Shown in pieces: positions 12,906 through 25,105 of a stretch of 64,000 nucleotides of DNA. The position numbers and the translations under genes were made by a program. Positions within the stretch are counted from its first letter, which is position 1. Each line of letters opens with the position of its first letter. The stretch is from Daucus carota subsp. sativus (Eukaryota; Streptophyta; Magnoliopsida; Apiales; Apiaceae), in NCBI RefSeq assembly GCF_001625215.2, contig NC_030388.2, forward strand, positions 27,020,558-27,084,557. Reading direction: 5' to 3'. A model generated the notes under the pieces. That model worked only from the letters and a program-made list of their open reading frames with translations. It was not told the DNA's origin and did not search any database.

Positions 12906-15900
12906 TCACATTTGGTCGAAGAGCTGAAAGGAGAATAAAATACCATCTTTTTTTCTGCTCTCATTCCAGTTCTTTAGTATTTCATTTGCTGAAGGCGCGT
13001 TTGATCTGTGAGAGTCGCCAACTTCTGTAGCAGGAAAATTATGATCCAACATATGATAAAGATCAGAGTCCCCAAGATCTTCAGAGTTTATGTCCAAACG
13101 TTTACCAACAGATTCTTTATAAGCAAAATCAGAGGAGAAACCATCTATAATATTGTGTTTATCCATTTCGTTCCATTGAGAACCAACATTCTTATGTTCA
13201 GACACAAGTTCCAGATTGGTAAATTCTTCTATATTATCACCAGGTACATTACTGGTGACTGCATTTTCATTAACCAGTAAATCATCACAAGTACTGAGCC
13301 TTGTTGCATTTGCAGAAACTGTAAGCCGCTCAACATCTGAATCAACCTCAAATTTTTTGCTATAATCCTCTGAAAGTGAGTCTGTTCTGGTTTCTTCACC
13401 TTGGTGTATACAATTTAAGTTGCTTGCTGTTTTAGTCAGTCCACAAAGAGATTGCAGTACCCTTATCAAATTTGAGACGGACACTTCTGTCGATAACTCA
13501 TGATGGCAAAGCGAGTCGAATAGTTCCTTTAATATATCCTCGTTAATCCTTTCAGCATTATCTTCAATGAGGCGTTTCCATTGCATCTCACTTACTTGAA
13601 ATGGAGCATAAGCCAAGGTGTTGACGATGGCAACAGCTCGTCCATAATCACGTTGAGAAGAGGCTTGACACACCATTTCAGTGAAGAATGAGAGATGGGG
13701 AATTTCACCAGCTCCCAGAATAGTGTCAAATGCATGTTCCAGTACATAACACTGTATCAAAAACGAAAGAAGTAAATATATATAGCGAAAAAATGGGGGA
13801 AAACAAATGGGGGAAAACCACTTAAGAATCTTTAGCATTTGTATCTCTTTTTCAAGTCTCATTTATGGGACTTTTACATTTGTATCTCTTTTTCAAGTAC
13901 AGCTCCTTTATGGGACTTTTACTGCAACCAGTAAAATCCTTATTTACACTATGGTGAACAAAAAATAATGGAGAATTTAAATTATTGCCTTCGACGCAAA
14001 AGTTTGCTCCTCTTCCGATAAACTGTCGATTCCCTTTCAAATGGGTCTCTTCGTCCAGAGAAAATTGTTAATACACCAAGTTCCAGGAAAGTGTTCATGT
14101 AGAAACATTATATGGTCAAATATTAAATACATTATTCATTGGGCCCAAACATATTACTTATTGCATATTTGTACCAGTCTAGTCACTCTTTTTGTTACAA
14201 TGTTCAAAACACTAAAGTCGACTACTTTTTGGGCCAAACATACTTTTTACCGTCTCTTTCGTTAGTATTAATCTTGCTCTTACTTGGCTACAAGTAGCAC
14301 ATTTTCTGGGCACAGTGATATGGGATTGCTCAGATGGATAAAGGGTTAAATATCAAATTATATATCAGATAAATGATTAATTCCTTTCTACGAAAGGACT
14401 GTGACAAAGAAAGGCTACATTTTTTCCCAATAGTTAGACCTTTCTTCTATCCTATATCGAAGGAGAGTAGGAGACAATACAGTTTAAAAGCATCTAACAA
14501 AAGTTATAAAGGAAATAGCATTACACATTACCTTCCCATATCGGGATGCTTTTACAAGTAGGTGTGCATGCTTGTTTTGATCGAGCTGATAACCAGAGAG
14601 GACCATCTCCTTGTAGACATTCTCAAAATATTCCCACTGAAGAGCAGCAGCAGAAGCTTCAAGCATAGCAAAATAAGTGTACATGTCTGGGTTAAGAGAG
14701 GAACTATGGTTACTTTGGCAAGTATCAGGACCAGGAGCAGTTCTCTTCAAATGCTCAAATAGTTCTCTAGCCTCAAAAAACATATCATTTTGGCCATAAA
14801 TTTTCAGCATGGCATTTATGATCCCAATTCCCGGATCACAATGGTCTTTACTGCGCTCAAAGATACATATGCAATGATCAATGTATCCACCATCCTTGGC
14901 GGCCAAGATCATGCCGGTGAAAGTAACTTCCAACGATTTCGTACGAGGAAGCTTTTTAAGCTTCTCGATCTGCAGGCATAAATGCCGGAGAGGTTATTGT
15001 ATCGGTAAATTATGCTAAATCTGCATCAATACATACCTTAATGGTTTGATTACATGTCTGACCTAAATGTCAACTTCAATTGAGCATGAGACAATATAAA
15101 CTGGGAAGCATAACTGTCATGCATATTCATTTTCATGTCTGTATGTACAAGGGTGCAAATACAAGTATATTGTGATTTACAAGGATGACGAACCTCATGG
15201 TAATTAACTGCATTTTGAGCATTTTCAAAAGAATCTTTTAGCAGTTTATACTAATGAAGATAAACATCTGTCCATAGGAAATGGAAGTAGCACTGTAGAA
15301 AGAGAAGTGATGCCATCCAAATCTTCCAAAACAAAACTACTTTGGAGGGATAATTATAATTTGATCACACCATCTTCAGCAACCTAAACAGTAGATACAA
15401 TGGAATTACGGAACTGTATAGGAAGAGAACCAACCTCCTCCATAGCTTCTAGCCACCTCCCATTTGTGCAAAGGCAGCATGCAAGCTCATAGTATACTAA
15501 AGCTGTGCCGACCAATCCTCTTTGTTCCATCTCCCTTACAGCTTGAACAGCTTCATTAACTTTCCCTTCCTCTTTAAAGGCTCTGACAAGAACTATGATC
15601 AACAGTAAACTACATTAGGCACCATTCACCTACTAACTCGAGAGTTAAGGAGAGAACGTAAGTACTTTTATACGTAAGGGCTTTTATCGCTTCCCCACTT
15701 CTCTTCATCTTCCAGAAGTATTCATGAACCAGGTCATACTTCTTCGATTGCAGCATAACCTTTCAACAAGCTAATCATGTAAGACTTGACTACAATGTTG
15801 TACTTGAATTGGAATACTTACTTCGACATACATAATTAGTTAAACATTATAAGCATAGGTTATACTATGAAAAGTAAGACAAACATTCAGCTGGAAAAGG

Positions 15901-17303
15901 GCCACAAACTTGGCTTGATATTTTTATTATTATATTATGTTTTTGGAAATTGTAATAATTAATTGGTCCCGTGATCGAATACTGTAACAGCTACAAGAAT
16001 ATGATTTTCCAAGTTCCAACGTCATCTAAGTAATGGTAGGCTTACATTGCTCGCTAGAAGATTATGAATAATGTAACAACTGGCTCAATAAAATTAATAT
16101 ACAAACACATCATAACACTTTTTGATTGACGAATTCATGCCAAGTTAAATTGCTTCAAAAATGTATTTTGTTTTAAGAACAGAAAAAAATGTGAAAAATC
16201 ATATGCAGGTGGATTTATAGTGAGGTATTTACCTCCATTGCAAGTCCAAATGTTGCTCCATTAGGTTTTAGACCACCCTTTCTCATCTGTTCAAACACCC
16301 AAGACACACCCTTCCATTGTCGGGATGTAACACAAGCATTCAGTATCTGTCCACCATTTCAGGGATCATTAGATTTTCAATGAATTATTACTTTTAAAAG
16401 TCAAAACAAGTATTACAGTGTAATAAATCTTACAGCATTATAGACAACCACATCCGGCTGCTTAACAGGGTCCCAGTTCTTCCACCTCATATTTTTTATT
16501 TTTCTTGAAGGTTTTTGCTTCATATGCTCGACAATACTTACCAACTCCTTCAGATATCCAGCTTGACCCAGTGTGACCGCTATACTGTGATATGCGGCCA
16601 TGTCAGGATATATGTAGTAGTCCCCCTATATAACATTGAGTCAAAAAACTCCAGTACTACCTTATAAGCATCAGATTTTCTCAAGTTATCAATTATATTA
16701 CTTACACACATCAGACTGAATATTTGAAGGGCATCATCAGGCCTTCTAGCTTTTCCAAGAACGGCCAATAGTTTTGTATATACATATCTACAAAATCCAT
16801 TGATTTGTTTCTCAGAACATAAATGATGCAACTTTTTCCACAACTAACAGAAAATCAAAAGATTTGGCTAAAAAGAAAAAAAAAATACCTGCTCTTGTAT
16901 TGTTTGTGATCCTTGGAGTTGTAAACCCATTCCACAACAGATAAGGCATGACTCGACTGACCTCTATCACCAAGCATTTCTAAAATCTTAACCAACTGTA
17001 CTTCGGTAAAAAGTAAGCCTGATTGTTTCATCATTTTACCAAATTTCCAGTCCTTCACGGTCAGCTTTGTGTCACTCAGCCTATGTCATGACAAAAACCA
17101 GTAACACATTCAGCATGGGTGGGCATGTCTGACACTAACTAGAACCCGGACTTGATTTTACAAACACAAACACCAGTAATAACATCATCTAAATCAATTA
17201 GGCCAAATATCAACTGACCATTTCATTAAGTTTTAGAACCACGACAATTGAAAAGTTTACTAACACAACCAGAAACAAAAACCCAATATCCTCCCCCACC
17301 CAA

Positions 17304-17334
<31 letters not shown>

Positions 17335-18194
17335 TCAGCAAAAGAGAAAAAACTTAACACAAATTTCAACAAAAAAACACACTCAATCACTTGATTAACA
17401 TAACCTGAAATAAGTTACTTTATTTTTTATCAATTCCAGCTTAATATGTTCACTTTGATCAAATTGCACTGCATTTTAAAAGAAATCAATAATAACAGTT
17501 TAAAAACACACCCCAGAACCCAAAATGGACATCCTTAATATTCAGCCATGAAGAAGAAACACACTACCAAGATTAAACATCAACAAGAAACATGATCACT
17601 TAAAATCAAAAAACATAACTACACATACTTATCAACAAGAAAGCTAATAGCTTCCGAATCAGGCCGCTTGGGTCGAACCCCCTTCCCCTTGCTCCCATCA
17701 AACAAACCCCCCTTACCCTCCTCAAATTCCACATCATCATCCAAAAGCCACCTAAACTTATCCCTCTCAACTTCAATAATATCACCCAACTCCCTCAAAT
17801 GCTCAAATTTCAACTTATCTCCCACCTCCCCATCACCGAAACTCGAAAGCTCTCTCAACTCAATCCTCTCCAATCCTTCCCAAGGCTTCCCACAAACCCT
17901 CACTCCCTCTTCCACCCTCTTTCTTGAAATGGCCTTTCTGAAGCTTCTGTACTCATTTTTGATGGCATTGAAATGGGCTTGGTGGGCGAGTTCTTGATCA
18001 ATGGGCTGGGGTGAAATGGGTGGGTTTTTCTGGGCTTTGCGGAGGGTTTTGTGGAGGTGTTTTTTGCGGAGAGTGTGGGTGATTTTGGGAGTCGGGGTTA
18101 TGTTGTTTTTGAGGAGCTTTGTTTTGATGTTGGTGTCAATTGGGTTTGGTTGAAGTGGTGGAGTTAACTGACGAGGAGCTGCTGAAGGTTCCAT
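12906..18194 (-). CDS. DG1: chloroplast PPR protein, DG1 (DELAYED GREENING 1) homologue
   Basis: Nine exons rebuilt on the complement: 12906-13751, 14532-14969, 15435-15592, 15666-15759, 16233-16346, 16434-16625, 16706-16787, 16889-17080 and 17629-18194. Phases agree throughout (2682 nt, 893 aa). Exon 1 carries a Pro/Lys-rich N-terminus suited to a plastid transit peptide. Blocks that match Arabidopsis DG1 (At5g67570) as I know it are DWKFGKMMKQSGL, HALSVVEWVYN, DMAAYHSIAVTLGQAG, PDVVVYNA, YYELACCLCTNGRW, ALQWEYFENVY and MVLSGYQLDQNKHAHLL. These form a P-class PPR array over about residues 200-650. Known role: DG1 acts early in chloroplast development and interacts with the plastid sigma factor SIG6, supporting PEP-dependent transcription. 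The C-terminal acidic region is long; the stop at 12906 follows SRKKDGILFSFQ. A possible donor (GTATTT) just before this stop leaves the exact C-terminus slightly open. Confidence 0.87.
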
Positions 18195-18361
18195 TTCTCT
18201 GGAACATGAAACTAACTCGGATGAGGCTGTGTGTTTGTTTGGAGGCCGGTATATTATTTCGAGGTAGAAAAAATTATTGGGTAAATTCTCATTGAATTCC
18301 TGACATCTAAAGAGTAAGAGATATAAATCAGCGTAAAAAATTATCACATACAACTACTACG

Positions 18362-18776
18362 GGGTGTATTCGATTGAGATTTAATAAATTATTTTTAGTC
18401 TATGGATTTTAATGGATTGTATGGAATTTTGATTTTGTACGGATTCTTGATAAAATGTCGTAGAATTTACAGGATTTAAGTACAATACTTCAAAATCCCA
18501 TTGATTTTGGTGGGATTTCAAAAAACTTAAAATACACAGAAGAATGCCACAAAATCCATCATTTTATGAAATGAAAAAAATCCATCAGTATTTGAATACC
18601 ATCAGATTTTAATGGATTTTAAACAATCCCAATTGAATACCACAAGATTTTATAGCATAATTTGAAATCTCAATTGAATACCTCGAGATTTTAATGGATT
18701 TCAAACAATCCCAATCGAATACCCTCGGATTTCATGAATGCAAAAAAATGCTTTAAAATCTCAATACAATACACCC
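18362..18776. mobile_element. MITE with GGGTGTATT termini
   Basis: Left end GGGTGTATTCGATTGAG and right end CTCAATACAATACACCC are inverted copies. Inside, short motifs (AATCCCAATTGAATACC, TTTTAATGGATTTTA) recur in both orientations, giving strong secondary structure. No clear target duplication was found, so the superfamily is open. It lies upstream of the DG1 start. Confidence 0.65.
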
Positions 18777-21180
18777 TTCCTAGTTCTTGCCCTGCCCTCG
18801 AGTTATAAATAAGAACCCGTCTTCGAGTTATAAACAAGTAGGAAAACAACTGAAATGGAAGTAACTTCCGTTTCTGTTTATACTTTCGAGTTTTTTAAAG
18901 GAATGAAAACAAATAAAAATTGATGCAATTATAATATAATTTCACACCAAAATTTTCAAATTAAAAATGGGATCAAACCGAAATTATTTTCACTTACATT
19001 CACTTATTTCCTCTCTTCAAAAAAAACTGGGCCTGAGAAATGAGTCGAGAGTATAGTAAATTACACCCGTGTGTAAATTATTACAGGCAACTGTTACATG
19101 TAGAGTATAGCATATATAACTAAATTCTCTTACTAAAATTTATTATCGCGGACATCATAATATTATGTAGCGTACATCATAATAAAATATGAATAATATA
19201 GTTTTTAAAATCAGTGCTTCTTGCAGCGATGCTGTCGTCCGAAAATTTAATATTTTAAATGGACATGGCTTCCACGTAAATAAACCTTAAACTAACACAA
19301 ATTTATCTCTTTTCGGAGAACTGTTTGACAAACTTAAATAATTAGTAGATGAATTTGACCGGGGTGTATTTAGGCTTCTGAAGTTTGTGACGTGCCAACA
19401 AGATGCTTATGCATTTTTCAATCTTGAGAGTTGTGTGGTGTGCATCTCGCAAGTCGCAAAATTGGATGCCTTGCGAAGTTGTAAAAGTGCTTTTTACGCT
19501 GATAATCCATTGGAGTACTGTTCAAGCAGTGCTGCAAACATTGTTTTAGTAGTTATCAATCGAATTAAAGCTACAAGTTGTGATCTTAATTATTATGATA
19601 AATAATGCCTATACAGAGAGAGTCAAGTTTCCATGATTTCACTTTGCTTGTTTTCGCCTCTCCACTGCTCAGAGGCGGATCCTGGGGTGAGGGGTCCATG
19701 ACCACCCGAGATCAGTAGAGATAAAAAATAAGTTTAGCCAAACGCTGCTGTATTTGGTGTTTTTAGCGAGCATCTGGGTGCCGCGGCCACTACTTGTATA
19801 TTCCATAGGGTGTGAATTCAGTGGCCAAGCAGCAACATTCCTGGCAGTTTGAAAACCTGAAATACAAACGCCAAGTGATAAGCATATTTCAAATGATAAA
19901 AACAGTTCCATTTGGCCACCCCATAATTCACGATTCTATCAAATGACAATTGAATATGTAGAATTTGACATATAGGCCACCAGGGTGAATAATAAGCTTT
20001 TGACCTTTTAAAATAGGTTCGACTACATATTTAGTTGACTTATCATATATGCACATTTCTACTCGCAAGTTGCAGTATCATAACAAATACTGTTATGGGC
20101 TATGTTCAGATGGTTGAAACGTATGGAATTCAGTTATTGCATGGCAGCCTACTTATTAAAACGTTTACCAGCACAAAAATGGTTGCAGAGTTTCTGTTCT
20201 AGATCCACCTATCTACTTTGAGTCCGGTCGGCTTTTAGTTTATTTGACGCGGAAATGTATTTGAAATTTATAATCCAACCACGGATGGAAGTGTTAAACT
20301 CAGATACGTGTTTAAGTGTAGGACTCGTTAATGCTTTAATATATCATCAGATTAGTTATCTGTCACCAACTGATGAAGTTGTCGTTCTGGTTTTTTGCAT
20401 TTTCATCGGCAAGTATTCACATATATGACTAATTAATGGGGCATACAAAATTAGACAAAAATGATGCTACTATGCAAAGTAGATTCAACTTGTCCACACC
20501 TGAATTTTCAATACATTCTAGAGTTTTGTTAAGAAAAGCGGTGGAATCTGAACAACCCTTCAAGACTTTACATGACTTTTCTCCAGATGAGCGGTTTAGA
20601 ACCCTTCACTCATCCAATATAAGTGGCACTTGACATTGACAACAGTTGACTCAGCCATGATTACTCAAGTGGTGACATTAGGTTAGAAAATTAGGAATAT
20701 GATTATTATAAAACTATGATATCAATTATTGAGTCTTCGAAGGGGATCAGATCACAGTTGCGTTTGTGTTGGATTAGATATCCACGGTGTGGGCTCTCGC
20801 TCCTCAACTGGATAACATTATTAATTACAAACCATGCAACACCCTCTTGTCTCATCTTGCTTAGCTGTGTGATTCAGTATCACGTTAGATGATCAATTCT
20901 CGATTCACAAATGGGTATATATTCTAATACTTCTCGGGTGAGTCAGAGTCGAACCCGGAGGTCCCGATACAATATATCCAATTGCGCTAATTTTTTTTTC
21001 CTAATTCATACCACAATTATAAGACCAATTCTGTGGGAAAGTATAAAGACGGTGAGAGAGCCCACTAATATCATTTAACATGGCCAACTGGAATTTCAAA
21101 TTGCTTGTCCGTCCCACCACCACACAAGTCCTCCAATATATATCCTTTCGATACTTATTCCCTTGATATAAACCGATCCC
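18777..21180. other. intergenic, repeat debris
   Basis: No gene is supported; the ORFs at 19387-19605, 19669-19911 and 20436-20633 are short and featureless. CAGAGGCGGATCC at about 19671 matches the terminus of the hAT-like MITE at 34036, but I did not find its partner end. Confidence 0.4.
20946..20989 (-). repeat. possible tRNA-derived SINE head
   Basis: On the minus strand a box-A-like TAGCGCAATTGG (20978-20989) is followed 22 bases later by a box-B-like GGTTCGACTC (20946-20955), the internal promoter pattern of tRNA-derived SINEs. No flanking duplication or tail was recognised, and the spacing is short. Confidence 0.3.
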
Positions 21181-21220
21181 AATCTATATACATTCTACTT
21201 CTAGCAAAAAAAACTCTAAG

Positions 21221-21245
21221 AAGAACAATCAAATAGATTGTTCTT
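21221..21245 (+). promoter_or_regulatory. perfect hairpin in 5' leader
   Basis: AAGAACAATC (21221-21230) and GATTGTTCTT (21236-21245) form a perfect 10-bp stem with a 5-base loop, ending 35 bases before the ATG at 21281. A TATA-like CTATATAC lies near 21184, so the hairpin is probably within the transcribed leader. A translational effect is inference. Confidence 0.45.
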
Positions 21246-21280
21246 TTTTGTTTTCTTCTTAGATTCGAAGCTAGCCTTTT

Positions 21281-21855
21281 ATGGCCATGGAAGTTGCGGA
21301 TCAAGATGATATTCTGTTTGCAGATTTGAGCAAGCAAATCTCTCTTCTCATAATGGACGACGAAGATCACCTCCCCTATCCTCCGGTTACTTATCAGGTT
21401 AGTATGATTCATCAGCTCATGTTCAAAAACGAGTCCCCTGTGAGCCTAAATTCTGATATCATGTTAACTAACCAATCATCCTAAAATCTCGAGATGTTAG
21501 GATGAGGATTTATCAGGATTATATTGTATTCTGACACGTATGATCAACTTATCAAGTAAAAATGTGACGTATTTTGCAGGTATATTCTCGAGTTGTTCAG
21601 CCAATGACACAGCCAGCACAAGTGCTGAATTACGAGCAGAGCAAAGGAACGGGGGTTTTTATACCGCGATCGACACATCGTAGAAGAAAGAGCAAGCAAG
21701 GAAGATCGAATACTGATTACAATGCTGCTGCTGCATCAAAGAATACTACAGAGTGCTCCCAGAACAACTCAAAAGGCCTTCTTGCTCCGCAGCAGGGCCA
21801 GTTGGCTTACAATAATTACACATTTTACAGTTCTTTTAATCACAAAAGGATTTGA
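21281..21855 (+). CDS. small plant-specific protein of unknown function
   Basis: Two exons, 21281-21397 and 21580-21855, joined in phase 0 at CAG/GT...AG (TYQ then VYSRVV); total 130 aa. The N-terminus has an acidic/hydrophobic block, DILFADLSKQISLLIMDDEDH, and exon 2 has a basic RRRKSKQGR patch that could be a nuclear localisation signal. The C-terminus is Asn/Gln/Tyr-rich. There is no signal peptide or membrane segment. A second in-frame Met is at residue 3. In Arabidopsis the genes beside PRXIIF (At3g06050) and TSC10A (At3g06060) continue with At3g06070, a small unknown protein that this may correspond to; that link is from memory of gene order and untested. Function unknown. Confidence 0.72.
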
Positions 21856-22679
21856 TTATCGAACTCTGTTTGTATTAGTGTTGATAAATAAAGTGTGCAA
21901 GCCAATAATAATACTCTACGATCAAGAATTGTATGAGCTACAGTTTTCATGTGCAGTATGTCTGTATGTGTCATACTTGTCTAACCAATAATGTGTTCGT
22001 GTTCTTGATCCAGCTTGTCTTGAATTATATTCTACAGCTATAGTGTGATTAAATAGTTTCTTGATTCTACAGCTAGCTGTTGACCGATATTAGCCCAGCA
22101 GATGTATAAACAGGATCCATCCTCTTTACATATGACTTGAACGCCTAAAGAAAAACCAAAAACAAGAATCATAAACCTCCCAATATAGGGTTACGTTATA
22201 CAGTAACTATATCATGAAAAAAGTATATATCAAATTGGATAAAAAATGACACGCGTCGTGTGTTTATTAATTATGTAAAATTTCATAAAAATATTATGTA
22301 AAATTTGACGAATTTGTAGTATATTTTCCTTAGACGATATTGAGTATGTTGCTTAAATTGGTTCACTACCTAACGAGATAAAATAGTTAAATCAGGAGAA
22401 TGTCTCTCCTAAATTTAGCCCATGTTTGAGTAACGAAATCTGAAATTATTTCTAGCTTTTCGTAACTCGTGTAAATAAGTAAAAGTACAAACGACCCTTT
22501 AATCTTCTATTAACAATGATTTCAATTTCCTTTGGCAAAAACAAGAAGAAAAAAACATACCCGCAGGCTCATCGGAAACGCCGTCGTTTAAAATACAATT
22601 CAAACTGATCAAGAAATCACTAAAACAACACACAGTCCAAACTCCAAAACAGAGTCCAAACACAAGCTTGCCCTCTTCA

Positions 22680-25105
22680 ATGGCGGACACATCCCTCTAT
22701 CTGCTCTCTCTCCTCTTTCTCCCCCTCTCTCTTCTCCTCATTCTCTTCTTCCTTGTCCGCCCCCGCCACGTCAGCATCCCAATCAAATCTCGCCACGTCT
22801 TCATCACCGGCGGCTCCAGCGGCATCGGCCTGGCCCTCGCCCACCGCGCCGCCGCCGACGGCGCTCGCGTCTCCATCCTCGCGCGCAACCTCGAAAAACT
22901 CGAAGCCGCTCAGCAGTCCATCCGCCTCGCCACCGGCATCGACGTCGCCATCTACAGCGCCGACGTGCGTGACTACGACGCGGTCAAAGGCGCGTTGGAG
23001 CAGGCCGGAGATGTGGATGTGCTGGTGTGTAATCAAGGAGTGTTTGTGCCGCAGGAATTAGAGACTCATGATTTGGAGGAGTTTAAGTTTATGATTGATG
23101 TGAATGTGATCGGGACTTTTCATTTGATTAAAGCTGCTTTGCCTGGGATGAAAGGGAGGAAGGACCGTGGTCCAGGTTCGATTGCTATTATTTCGTCTCA
23201 GGCTGGTCAGGTATATCGAATTATACTTTTGTTCCTTTTTTTTTGTAATTTACGGATTAGAATGTTTATTGATGCTAAGTGAAGTTAATTTTGATGGTAC
23301 GAGTGATGTGAAATTTATATTGTTTAGAATGCTTAGATGCTCAATTGACGATTAGCTGATTAGGCGATAGTTGACTTCCGTAATTAGTATGATTGAAGCT
23401 ACATTGTGGATTTAGAAGAAAGGATAGCTCTCTGGAATTAATTGTAGTGAGTTTAGATCCATGAGAAATTGTCAAACTATAATGCTAGTTTCATTTTGTT
23501 CTGATGCTAGCTGAACTTAATATGATTTTTTTACAGTGATTTACGAGTTATGTGTTGTTTATATAGATTTGATATGGAATGATTTTCATTATTGGTGTCA
23601 TGTAAGCTTCATTGTTGTTTTTCTATGAAGGATGTAGTTTTGAGCTCTCCAGAAAAGATTTCAGATCCTTAGAGAGTAGAGATGCCTAAGAAATAATAAG
23701 AACAAGATTTCTAGTTGCCTCTGCTGCTGCAACAATTTTAGTAATTAAAAAAGTGAACTGTTTTTGGTTTTCTTTTTAACTTTAATTAATTCATTTACGT
23801 ATCAGCATACAAAAAGTTATAGTAATATCACATATGACCACGAATCTAGTTGCTGTTGCTTTGTTTTTCAAACTATCCTATTTCCTCCAAAAAATAAAAT
23901 AAAATGGTATGTTATTATAACATTGATATATTTTTTCCTCTTGGATCTTGTATTCATAGTGAAGGAAAATCAAATAACTATTTCCAAAAGTACAGTCTTG
24001 CTTGAAGCGTCCGCCATAACTACAGGGGATCATTACAATAAATCGTCATACTACTGTTTCCTTTAAATTGCTGCTAGAAGCTACTTGGTAATGTGATTGA
24101 CATAAATGTAATGAGTCCCTTATCTGTTAACGTATTTATCTTCTTTTGTTTATTAGCACTTCTAATATTGGAGGATGTAATATGTTAGGTGGGTATTTAT
24201 GGCTATACTGCATATTCAGCCAGTAAGTTTGCCCTCAGGGGCATGGCCGAAGCACTGCAGCAAGAAGTCATAGCGGAAGATATTCATGTCTCTCTCATAT
24301 TTCCCCCAGATACTGAAACTCCTGGCTTTGTTGAAGGTTGGTTATCTGGCCAGGAATCCGTTTCTATTATATGCTTGCAACTTTTTAGAGAGCTACACTA
24401 ATATATACTAACTATGCTATGATTTGAAGTTATTTTTTTTTAGATCGATATATGCAATGATACACGAACATATTCATACTCTTACTTTTATCATATAAAT
24501 CAAGTCAAGGATATTGATAGAAGATATTGAAGTGCTAATGTCATTTTTATTAATCAAATAGATTAATATTTAGTTGGCATTGATAGCCCAGGGAAGCTTA
24601 TTATGTCCCTTGGTAACAAGAAAGTGAATTACTATCGTAATTTGTTAGATATATCCATCTCGATGTGAGGCTGTTATAAGTATAATTTTACCTGTCGTAA
24701 ATTATTTTCTTTTAATTATAATCTGTTGTATGTTCTTTTAGTTCAAGATGTATCTTGTCTAGGTTCCCCTCCTATTGCTTTCAGTCTTTGTTGATATCCA
24801 TATATAATGCAGAAAACAAGAGGAGACCGGAACTTACAAGTATAATAGCAGCTTCGTCTGGTTCAATGAAAGCTGAGGAAGTTGCACGAAAAGCTTTAAA
24901 TGGCATAAAATCTGGGAAATTTATTGTACCCTGCAACTTTGAAGGAGTCATGTTGTCCATAGCAACGGCCGGTCTATCTCCTCAACCATCATTCTTGATG
25001 GCGTTTGTTGAGGTAGTTGCTGCTGGTATATTACGCTTTGCAGCCCTTTGTTTCCAGTGGAATTGGTATAGCAGCATAGAGGGATGGCACAAAAAGAAGA
25101 GATAG
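22680..25105 (+). CDS. TSC10A: 3-ketodihydrosphingosine reductase (TSC10A/KDSR type)
   Basis: Three exons (22680-23210, 24189-24336, 24813-25105) with consistent phases give 323 aa; Arabidopsis TSC10A has 327. The enzyme reduces 3-ketosphinganine to sphinganine with NADPH, the second step of sphingolipid long-chain base synthesis, at the ER membrane. An N-terminal hydrophobic segment (about residues 4-27) anchors it. An SDR fold follows: TGGSSGIG cofactor loop (~44-51), DVRDYDAV, CNQG in place of NNAG, catalytic Ser in ISSQAGQ, and YSASK with catalytic Tyr and Lys in exon 2. IFPPDTETPGF and the C-terminal hydrophobic stretch FVEVVAAGILRFAALCFQW are also family hallmarks. The start is the ATG at 22680; the longer reading starts at a TTG. 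Exon 1 is sharply GC-rich between about 22750 and 22990. The next gene on the same strand is PRXIIF, as in Arabidopsis. Confidence 0.93.

Noticed and set aside
19387-20633. Small ORFs of 65-80 aa
   Set aside because: No motifs, no splice structure and no repeat similarity; expected by chance in this length.
22677-23061. Several long ORFs in other frames over TSC10A exon 1
   Set aside because: Caused by the GC-rich stretch, which lacks stop codons in most frames; no family features.
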